NCBI RefSeq assembly: GCF_000516985.1 | Contig: NW_006917097.1 | Coordinates: 1,054,001-1,118,000 of the forward strand | DNA from: Pestalotiopsis fici W106-1 | Lineage: Eukaryota > Ascomycota > Sordariomycetes > Amphisphaeriales > Sporocadaceae | Reading direction: 5' to 3' | Length of the DNA stretch: 64,000 bases | Shown here: positions 55,283 to 64,000 of the stretch, piece by piece | Position numbering within the stretch: the first letter of the stretch is position 1 | Layout of the letters: every line of letters begins with the position of its first letter | Position numbers and translations under genes: made by a program | Notes under the pieces: model-generated | Databases searched by the model: none | What the model was told of the DNA's origin: nothing | The model's input: only the letters and a program-made list of their open reading frames with translations

Positions 55283-56063
55283 GGCACCAGTTATGGAAAT
55301 GTTAAATATTTTATAATACTGTATACCCTTACTTGCTCGCATACTTTTACTGTAGACTTGACAAACACACTTTCCATCATCACACTTTGCAAGCCATCAT
55401 GAGTATTGCACACAGGTAAGTCAATACACATGGTGGCTAGTATTTACTGACACTACGCGGTTTCGATTCATTTTTGCAAGAACACTCTTGTGTTGTGCCA
55501 TGTGATTGGCTACATGCAAGGATTCATTACGACAGGCATGGTGAAGCGCCATTGGCCAATGATATCCATGAACACATTTGTGTTATTCAGGTCCCACCTC
55601 AGTCGGGCGTAAGCCATTCTCACCTACCCCATCCTCGATTTCGCCCTCGCAAACTTTGCGAAATGGAATCAATGCACCTCTTTGTTGATCTGAGAAAACC
55701 AAAATTTACAATTTTGACTTACTGACGGGTGCCGATTTCTTTCACGGCTGTTCTGTTTTACTATGCAAAGTCACTGTGAATAGAGGTGGAGCTGAGGTAG
55801 GGCACTTGGCTAATGCCGCCATCATAGGGCTTTCCTGACGTGGAATAGATCCTGGTCAGCGACCTACTCACCGTCGCCTTTTTCAGCACAAATTTGCATG
55901 TCTGCTATCAACTCTGCTTCCAAAGGATAACCAAAGTCTCCAACCTCAAGAATCCGTGACTGTCAACTATTGTCACGACGACGACCCAATATTGGTGATA
56001 GAAATCTTCATTGTGCTACTCGAATCAACAAGACTTTGATATTGCTGCTCGATCGAACCCCAG
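55283..56063. other. Intergenic region between divergent genes
   Basis: Contains the promoters of the small gene (-) and the C2H2 gene (+). An ORF at 55474-55725 (+) has no recognisable content. No repeats. Confidence 0.4.
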
Positions 56064-59000
56064 ATGGAGGCCCAACCCCAGACGAGGAGAAATCCGAGCA
56101 GTCGACTTGATCACGTGGACTCGGATGAGCACAAAGCGCAGACCTTTGCTTGCCCATTCTACAAGAATAATGCTACTCGATCTGCAAATGCCATATGCCG
56201 CAACGTTCAAATGCTTCGCAACATCGCTCGCGTGAAGTGAGTCAAGATATCATTGAACAGAGGGTATTCTGACAAAGTCACAGGCAACATATCGCTCGAT
56301 GTCACCTTCAGCCACTGCACTGCGCAAGATGCTGGATAACATTCCCGAACCTGGGGGGTCTCTTGGCCCACCAACGAGCGTCGACTCTATGCGTGCCAAG
56401 TCAACAAGCATGTACTATTGAAGGAGTGAACGAAGCCCAAAGGCGCCTTCTTTCAAAGAGATCTCGAAATGTTTCAAGAGAGGATCAGTGGAAAGATGTC
56501 TATCGGATTCTCTTTCCTGAAGTAAAAGAATGTGATATACCAAGCCCGTGTGAGTCCTTTCCTGAATGCTCCACCGAATAGGATTCTCAAAATCATAGAT
56601 TTTGAAGATCCTGCAACCCAGCAATCCGCGCGATTGAGAGAGAACGAAGCGTGCTTGCCTCAAGAACCTCCATCAGTACTATCGGAAAACTTGCGCAGAT
56701 CTGGCGTTCATTTCGTGGAGGATAAGCTCAATGACTTCTCATGCGACCTAGACTTCTCGTCATTCCACTCAGATCACTCCCCATTCCACTCAGATCTCTC
56801 CCCATTCGGCCTAGACATCTTATCCATCTTTGAGCCCTCATCAACTCAGGCGGTCCCCCCAACCGTGGCCTGCGATGCGCGATTTCCCTCAAATGACCCG
56901 GCCCCGATCCCATCGGATGATGCCAGTTACGATCGGGAATTGAAATCTGTTGACAGTTGTCTCAGTCCCAGCAGCACTCGTCGTTTGAGTTTGACATCAG
57001 AGGAGAACGTACATGGTACCAAAGCAAACACTGCAGAGAAACTGGGGCTACTTGGTTCAAAAGAGGACAAAAATGACGATATCCCATACACGGACTCTGG
57101 ATACGCATCTGCTAGGGGTCCGGTTTACCCCTCAATGTATCAGGAAAATGCCGAGAACCCCAATCACGCAAACTGTATCCATAAAGATTCAACAAGCGAT
57201 ATGGATGCAAACGACGCCAACACATCATATTCTGCAGTCACGGCAATTTTCCCAGAACTCGCGGATAATTGTGTCGTCGATGTTTGCAATAACATCAATA
57301 GTAGACTCGACGGATTAGTCGACAGGCCAACCTTGGTGTCATTATCAAAGAGACTTCCTGAACTCATCAAAGCATTTGCTATCAAGCTAGGCTCCGACAT
57401 GCCAGACCAAATTAACCTCCGTGTCATGCACTTTGTCCACAAGCACCACCAGTAGGTCATTTGACGCAAGGCTTACACCACATGAAAGAGGCTGACGGAA
57501 GCAACAGATACATAGTGTCGCAATTACGAAACGAGTTCCATTGCGATGTAAACGAACCAACGAGTCTCCAGAAACAAATGGACACCATGCCCCTGGACGA
57601 AATCATGAACATGTGGGACAAGAATGACAATCAACGTCCTGTAGCAGTGGACCCCAGTGAATACCTTCAGGGCGTCGAGGATGAGGACGTCGAGGATCAG
57701 AAGGAAGACATTTCTGCACTGTCAGAGTATAGTCAGAGAATTGTAAACAGTGCGGCGTACGAATGGCTGATTTCCAGTCTTGTCAAGGAGGCAACACTCC
57801 ACTGCGACGACGCTCAACCACAGACGACGATGGATCAGATACGCCAAGAGATCCTAACACAACTCCCGACGGGTCGTATCAGCTCAAAGCGCCTCCCCAC
57901 TCAGCACACGGTCTCATTCAGGATACCCAAAAGCTTTGTGCCATTCCTTCCGGAAGATGCGGTCCTTCCGTCATCGTTCCACTCACAAACGGCGATTGCT
58001 GACCGTATCGTCGCAACATCTTTGTCGGACGACAGCATACAACTATTAAAAGTGAGTGAGTATATGGACCAGACTTGGCCTCTCGGCGGAGGGACATTGT
58101 TGTCCGTTCTTCAAAGCGTCATCAACGGGGCGGGACAGGCTAGAGCTTCTAGTAAGTTTCAAAGCAGCAACAAGCACTGTCATACATGCTCACACGATCA
58201 AAGGTACTCTGGAGGGTAACGGCGTGATTGAGATTATTCTCAATGGCTCTTACCTCGAGACATTTGTCACTGGGACTTCCTATTCCATAGCAGAATATGG
58301 GGAACAATTGGCTTGGCTAACGGCAGCTCTTCAACCCGCAATCTCCAACCTAGGAACGTACGTCAGGCCGTTCATGCGGCATGTCGATAGCTATACTACT
58401 CCAACCGAAAAGAGACACAGTTGGGTTATTGAACTTGTGAAAGAGCAAATAGACGACACGGATAGCACTGCCTGCTCTGTTCAAGAGTGGCAAAACGAGC
58501 CCAAGACCCCAGTCATTGTGCAGGGATTTCCAATCCTGAGTCGCCCCGGAAACTGCCCTGGAATTGAGGTACCTTGGCAATTGCCTATCAGTTTGGCACC
58601 AAGTCTGATATGTATGGGAAAGGCAAACCGATTTTTGCTGACTGCGACTGGAAAGGTTTTGCACCTATTCGCACAAACCCAAGGTGTGACCATCTGGCAC
58701 ATTCTCAGCTCTCCCAGAGAAGACTGTACATGCCATCAACGCTTCTTGAAGACTGATGACAAGAGACCACTGTCCAGCCCAGATTTGGTCCGTATATGGC
58801 AAGGTCGCCACATTATTACTGCTTGTTCTACTGCAGAGTTGTATAACAAAGGTCAAGAGCCAGGATTGGATCCCAAGAAAGAAAGCGCAGAGGTTCAACG
58901 ACGAAAAGACTCGCTGTCAGGAGCGACTCGACCTTCTCCATGTACAAGCAGTACAGCTGATTGTTCAGACTCCCTGGACGTGGACATGCTATCGATACCG

Positions 59001-60389
59001 GACGTTTCTGAAGACAGCGTGATCGGGTCTCAAGACTCTGATGATGCCACGTCGTCAATCATGGCCGTGGTGGCTACTCGTTTGATTTCCGAGTATCAAA
59101 GCTACACGAAATGGAGTCCGGCAAATGAATGTGCTAGCAACACGAAGCAATGCAGTCCGGGACAGCAGCAATCATGCAAAACACAGGGCAGTACGCAGAG
59201 CACTCGCGGGGAGGGTACCACTCAGGCCAATTCGATAGAGTCCACGAGAAAACGGCCCATGGGACAGAATGACAGGAACAGCGACGATGATGATTCATAT
59301 CCCCCACCAAAGCGGCAGAAATCAAAACACCATGACTCTGGCAAAAGCCTACAGATTTTCGCTTGCCCCTTCTGGAAGCAGAACCCGGGGAAGCACCACA
59401 ACTGCTTCGGCAAGAGCCTCGACGACATTTGCCGGATCAAGCAGCACCTTGCCCGTAGTCACACGCCAAAATTCTACTGTGGTAAATGTTTAGAGGTATT
59501 TCCTGACACGACAAACCAGCTCACGCACCTGCGCTACGCTGAGTGCAGCTTCCAAGACAATCGGTTTGAATTTATAACATCAGAGAAGCAAAGCGAGCTC
59601 TCGCGCAAGCGAAGATCCGGCCTCAACAAGTCGCAACAATGGTTCGTAGTTTGGGATATCTTGTTTCCAGGTCTGTGCCGGCCTTCATCTCCCTATCTGG
59701 ACCTTGGTATCTCCCCAGATTTCAACCATTTCCTCGAATTTTATGAGAGCCGCGGCACGACGGTAGCCATCGAAATTTTGCGTGATCGGGGAATTCTAGC
59801 GTCCGGTGGTGGCGAGAATGATGAAGAGGTCCAGAGGACCCTGAATCACGTCATACATGCAATCCTTCGCGAATGGCGATTTGATTGGGACAGCCTATCT
59901 CAGAATACCACCTCTGAGGGCTCTTCCTCGGCAGAAGCACCAAGACAACAGCAGCATAATGGACGACGGCGCGTACGAATGCCAGTCTTGACGGACCCAA
60001 GCTCCAACGCGGACAGTGGTATCGAGCTTGGCTCACAGCCCTCATCCGGGCCATCACGCGAAGACGCAAATCTCCCGCCTTATGTTCCCATACAACCACG
60101 ACCTCCATTGGGTAGCAGGCTAAACATGGACTCCACTGAAACGGCCAATCTGGGTGTTCAAGCTGCCGGGATCCCTAGCATTGACGCAAGTCCCTTGCAG
60201 GTCTTTGTCGAGCCTTCTTCCTTGAATGTGGCTCAGTTTGACCATCTCCATCAGAACCGAGGGAACCGTTCCGAGCCCGAACCTCTGGATTTTGATATTG
60301 GAGAGGAATGGCCTGGGGTCTTTGGTGATGATTTTGATACGAATAGCTTTTTCGCAAGCTTCGATAATGGTCATCTTGGAAGTAGCTGA
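56064..60389 (+). CDS. Large protein with two C2H2-like zinc-finger modules
   Basis: Five exons (56064-56236, 56284-56549, 56599-57451, 57508-58151, 58204-60389) encode 1373 residues. The first module, at about residues 28-100, has FACPFYKNN then KQHIARCH and CARCWITFPNLGGLLAH, then the fungal motif WKDVYRILFPEV and IPSPYFE, which is created only by splicing intron 2. A middle region (about 500-700) has YEWLISSLVKEATLHCD, then QLPTGRISSKR, then QTWPLGGGTLL, seen in related fungal proteins. A second module near 1030-1100 repeats the pattern: FACPFWKQNP, KQHLARSH, CGKCLEVFPDTTNQLTH, then WFVVWDILFPG. It could be a nuclear protein or regulator; the function is unknown. Since the unit appears twice, it may be a fusion of two family genes, or two genes if a stop or start was missed. 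Confidence 0.75.
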
Positions 60390-60551
60390 ACATTGTACTC
60401 TCCCCAGCAGGACATGAGGATATTTGACCAAGATCACTGGATCAGTTTCACAACCTAATGCGGGAAGAAAAACTGTATTCATCCATCATTTAGCTCTGTA
60501 CAGACACTCGGCAGCGTGTCATTTGGAAGGTTAGATGTGTTTTGGTAGAGA

Positions 60552-62330
60552 TCATGTCGTCTTCCAAGCATCCTTGATGAATTGGGAGCATCTCTCAGCA
60601 ACCATGTAGGTAGGCGCCATGGTATGAGCAGCAGGAATCCTTGGAAAGATGCTTGCATCGGCGACACGAAGATTCTTGAACCCATAGACCTTGAGCTCAT
60701 CATCAACAACACCGCCATCCTCTTCCCTGGCCATCCGACACGTGCAACCGAGATGAACAACGGATTGAATTGACGATCTGACATATTCATCAATCTCCTC
60801 GTCGCCGAGTTCCCGCCAATTCCGGTTAGTCTCGGCATTGGGCGCAAGAAACAGCTCGACAGAATGTTTGTAGCCTGATGATTGCATAAACTGCTCGGCA
60901 AGGTTCAAGCTAAACCGCACTCCTCGGCGGGCGGCTTCGATATCCACGGCACTCTCCAACATGTTGTAGTGAATTTTGGGACTTGCAGTCGCATCCAATG
61001 ATGTCAATTCAATTCGTCCAATAGTTTCGGGCTGGACCAGACATGTATAGAGTGTGACAAGGGGTACGCCGGGATATTTGCCGACAACTGTGCCTGCTGG
61101 GATTATCATGACTTCAAGATCGGGAGTGTTCTCGGGGGCAGCAGCGTCAAATTCCTGACCATCTGGTGAAGGCCTCAGAGTCGCTTCCGTGGGATCGAGG
61201 TTTCCCGTCTTGAGAAATATGGTGCTCGATGTTGTACCAGCCTTGAGCCAACCACTCTTGTTCCACGCAAAACGGACAACTTGCCAAATGGCCCATAGGT
61301 AGTCGGACTCCATGCGGTGAAAGCTATCTGCAGCGGGGACCTTGAGCATGATTGGGATACCGTGATGATCGCTCAAATTGGCTCCGACACCTGGGAGGTC
61401 CTTTTTCACTGAAATGCCAAGGTCTCTCAGGTGGTCAGCCGGACCAATGCCGCTCAACATGAGCAGTTGCGGGGAGCAAGTCGCACCGCTAGTAATTATG
61501 ACTTCTCTCCGGGCCTTGACGAGTCTTTCAGTGTCAGTTCGAGAAAGTGTAGACTTGATGTATACCCCATTGACGGTACTGTTTTCTGAATCAAGGTCGA
61601 GACGAGTAGCAATCACTCGGGTACAAATTGTCAAGCGATTCTTTCGAGCAATGGCCACTTCCTTGGGGAGGTAAGCCTTGTATGCACTGTGTCGAAAGCC
61701 ATTGCCGTCGACGGTATAGTCCAGGTAGTAGTAGCCAGCTGCCGGCCCAGCCGGGTTGTTTGCATCCGTTTCTATAGGCAAGCCCACTGCTGCTGCAGAC
61801 TTGTCGATATGATTGTGCAGTTCAAACTGAGGCAAATGCTGAATGATATGGATTGGCCCGTCGTGGCCGAGATGCTGAGCTTTGGGATGGCTGACGCAGT
61901 TTTCAATCCTTTTAAAGAATGGTTCAACTCTTTCCCAAGACCAGTCTGGATGCCCCATTTGTGACCATTGATTGTATACACCCGGAACGCCTCGAGTGTA
62001 TAGCATTTGGTTGATTCTTGACGAGCCGCCTAGGGCCTCGCCAGTCCACAAGTCGGTCCGTCTCCCATTGCAATTGGAAATGGATTCCGACCATCGATGT
62101 GTCACTTGAAGAAATTTGGCCAGGCTGCCAGAGATGAGCGGAACGCGAGATAGCCAGCCGTCTCCGACACCGCCCTTTTCGAGAAGCAGAACGCTGACAT
62201 TTGGATCCTCGCTCAGTCTAGAGGCCACGGCACATCCCGCGGTGCCTCCGCCTACAACAATGTAATCATATTCATCGTACGGGATCTGATGAGCTCCAAC
62301 CTCGGGGTATGCGGTACCAAAAGGCCACAT
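60552..62330 (-). CDS. GMC oxidoreductase (FAD-dependent alcohol oxidase/dehydrogenase)
   Basis: Single exon, 592 residues. The FAD-binding motif IVVGGGTAGCAVASRL is near residue 24, and the GMC signature WTGEALGGSSRINQMLYTRG follows. A second signature, SGATCSPQLLMLSGIGP, lies mid-protein. The C-terminal catalytic region has VVHLGCTCRMA and AHTMAPTYMVAERCS, giving the His pair. GMC enzymes oxidise alcohols, sugars or aryl alcohols. No classical signal peptide is seen, so it may be intracellular or use another route. The substrate is unknown. It converges with the C2H2 gene, whose stop is 160 bp away. Confidence 0.95.
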   Translation of the reverse strand: MWPFGTAYPEVGAHQIPYDEYDYIVVGGGTAGCAVASRLSEDPNVSVLLLEKGGVGDGWLSRVPLISGSLAKFLQVTHRWSESISNCNGRRTDLWTGEALGGSSRINQMLYTRGVPGVYNQWSQMGHPDWSWERVEPFFKRIENCVSHPKAQHLGHDGPIHIIQHLPQFELHNHIDKSAAAVGLPIETDANNPAGPAAGYYYLDYTVDGNGFRHSAYKAYLPKEVAIARKNRLTICTRVIATRLDLDSENSTVNGVYIKSTLSRTDTERLVKARREVIITSGATCSPQLLMLSGIGPADHLRDLGISVKKDLPGVGANLSDHHGIPIMLKVPAADSFHRMESDYLWAIWQVVRFAWNKSGWLKAGTTSSTIFLKTGNLDPTEATLRPSPDGQEFDAAAPENTPDLEVMIIPAGTVVGKYPGVPLVTLYTCLVQPETIGRIELTSLDATASPKIHYNMLESAVDIEAARRGVRFSLNLAEQFMQSSGYKHSVELFLAPNAETNRNWRELGDEEIDEYVRSSIQSVVHLGCTCRMAREEDGGVVDDELKVYGFKNLRVADASIFPRIPAAHTMAPTYMVAERCSQFIKDAWKTT

Positions 62331-63408
62331 TTTACATGAATCGGCAATCGGAGCTCCGTTCGGATATCGAAAGGATGTGCGGCGGATCGCAAGGTAAATG
62401 AATGGGACATGAATTTCACCTCTTCAAAGTCGCCATCACCAATTGTGCCGGTATCAAGGAAGCAGCCTAGTTAATTCGGCGCGCGTCTTTGTAGGACCGT
62501 TGCCCAGATCAAAATCACGTCACGATCACGGACTGAACCCATGTCATTGTCCAAAAGACAATTCGGACACCCTGTTTTCACTTACCGCTCCGACAAGTTG
62601 GACATTCCGACCAGTCGAACAAACCATGTCCGATGGTGATGTTGTCAAACGGTCACATGGTCCCGGTGGTAGACGGGGCTGGTCTTCTATTTCATCTCGA
62701 CAAAGGCTGGGCAGTCTTTAGCAGCTGCCAACAACGTATTTCGAAAGATGAAGCTCATTTTCAACTTGGCATGCTTCGGCGACGGCTTCATATAGGCAAT
62801 GCCATGTACAGTTCATCGGGACTTGTTGTATAGGCTTGGCGAATTGAAACAGAAAGTCTTGACTTGACGGATATTGTGCTTCTGCTTGGAATTGGTTCGT
62901 GGGGGCAGTGGGCAGGGTGACGTGATTCTCAATTACAATCAGTCCCTGGATACAAATCGGCCATGTCCATGATTGGAAGTGCAATTCCATAATTGATATT
63001 GCCTTGCAAACGCGTATTCCCTGTCCTTTTTATTTACCATATCATCTCCATACCGACAGGATCAGCGTCATTTGAACGCTTATCTTGCATTCCCGCAGCG
63101 GAGCGACTTGGGTCACCTTCCCAGACGGTACTAGTCGGCAGCAACTGATGATCAACACCACTTGTAAACTATTCGCCAATTGACCGGGGCGCATCATGAC
63201 CAGGCACCAGACAAGTCAGGCCCTGACCGATCCCGGCTTGGAGATGACGGAGCTCGGCTCGGTGCACAGGTAGTCATGGATCAGATATCTTTTGGGCGAG
63301 AGCGCTTTTCCTGCTTCTTTCCTCCTTGCTCGCGCTCTCTGCCCCGAGGCTTGCACTTGTAATCAGCGACTCGTTCTCTCGTCTACCGATCCAATGTCGT
63401 CAGTCAAC
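62331..63408. other. Intergenic region between divergent genes
   Basis: Shared upstream space of the GMC gene (-) and the carboxypeptidase gene (+). Short ORFs only. No TATA box of strong form or repeat seen. Confidence 0.4.
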
Positions 63409-64000
63409 ATGAAGAGCCTGGCTTGCGCCGTGCTGCTTCCTCTTGTCGCTGCGCAATTCGTGCCGGCGCCGACCGATTTAATCACCAAAGAGGGTTATGC
63501 CGGCATCAATGTTCGTTACAAGGAGGTGCCCACTGGAATCTGCGAGTTGGACCCAAATGTCAAGAGCTATTCTGGTTATGCGGATGTTGATGAGAATCAA
63601 CACATTTTCTGGCAAGTAGACTGTCAATTGGTCAACGGAATGGCGCTGACCGCAACAGGTGGTTTTTCGAGGCCAGAAATGGGGATCCCACCGAGGTAAG
63701 CTCGATTGAACTGGCGGCGCGCATCGAAAAGACGAGTACTGACTTGTAGCCAGGCGCCGTTGACTGTCTGGATCAATGGTGGGCCGGGATCATCCTCCAT
63801 GATCGGCTTGTTCCAAGAACTAGGGCCATGCGGAGTAGACATTAATGGGCAGCCATACAACAACCCGTACTCTTGGAGCAACGTCAGTAACATGCTGTTT
63901 GTCGACGAGCCGACCACGGTTGGTCTGTCCTATTCGATCCCGATTCCTGGATACGAGGACGATTATGGCAACATTGTCCAACTGCCAGACACGACCTGCC
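63409..64000 (+). CDS. Secreted serine carboxypeptidase S10, N-terminal part (runs off the window)
   Basis: Three exons are seen (63409-63611, 63659-63695, 63754 to the window end). Intron 1 (63612-63658) is a GC-AG intron with the GCAAGT donor; it is required to produce [14 protein letters not shown], the conserved start of the S10 fold. Intron 2 ends at the second of two possible acceptors (CCAG) and gives [20 protein letters not shown], where NGGPGSSS lines the oxyanion hole. A signal peptide ([15 protein letters not shown]) precedes [15 protein letters not shown]. An in-frame ATG at 63394 adds five residues. The catalytic Ser (GESYAG), Asp and His lie beyond 64000. S10 enzymes remove C-terminal residues from peptides in acidic compartments or outside the cell. 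Confidence 0.92.

Overview
The window is nuclear DNA of a filamentous ascomycete, most likely a sordariomycete (Hypocreales-like). Genes carry short 43-90 nt introns with CTAAC-type branch sites, there are two Zn(II)2Cys6 regulators with fungal-specific domains, and the catalogue of secreted hydrolases, the thiamine enzyme NMT1 and a C2H2 protein with IPSPY motif are typical of such fungi. No rRNA or tRNA gene was found.

Region 1-19 kb is ordinary gene territory: the start of an SPF30-like splicing factor (-), a secreted endopolygalacturonase (+), a secreted deuterolysin-type M35 protease (-), NMT1/THI5 (+) behind an intron-borne TPP riboswitch, an FAD monooxygenase (-) divergent from a Zn2Cys6 regulator (+), a secreted sedolisin (S53) protease (+), a D-2-hydroxyacid dehydrogenase (+) and a small one-TM protein (-) whose reading frame needs a GC-AG intron.

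Region 19.9-28.2 kb has no convincing intact gene. It holds two clusters (19.87-22.48 kb and 25.45-28.15 kb) of a 16-bp sequence, TTTGTATGGGTGCAAA, and its reverse complement, arranged as dozens of short hairpins nested in CCCCAC/GTGGGG arms and in higher-order units of about 60-100 bp. I counted about 60 exact copies of the 10-base core. The repeat has no stop codon in any of six frames, so it creates many false ORFs. Between the clusters lies a decayed fragment of the helicase-like family found at 38-43 kb.

Region 30.9-35.7 kb is a small metabolic group: short-chain dehydrogenase (-), NTF2/SnoaL-like protein (-) and Zn2Cys6 regulator (+).

Region 36.0-49.1 kb is an island of large, mostly intronless, poorly known genes: a possible USP-fold protein that seems to lack its catalytic residues (-), a degenerate DEAH/RHA-type helicase-like protein (+), a second frameshifted paralogue (+), an unknown protein with an Ala-Ser-Ala-Pro repeat followed by an in-frame TGA and a further open frame (+), and a long coiled-coil protein (-). 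This island and the hairpin clusters are the least explained parts of the window.

Region 51-64 kb returns to metabolism: a seven-exon cytochrome P450 (+) convergent with an MDR-type NADP oxidoreductase (-), a 98-residue protein with a 5-nt first coding exon (-), a large protein with two C2H2-like modules (+), a GMC oxidoreductase (-) and the start of a secreted S10 serine carboxypeptidase (+) that runs off the window and also uses a GC-AG intron. Exon limits were read by eye from splice signals and frame continuity.
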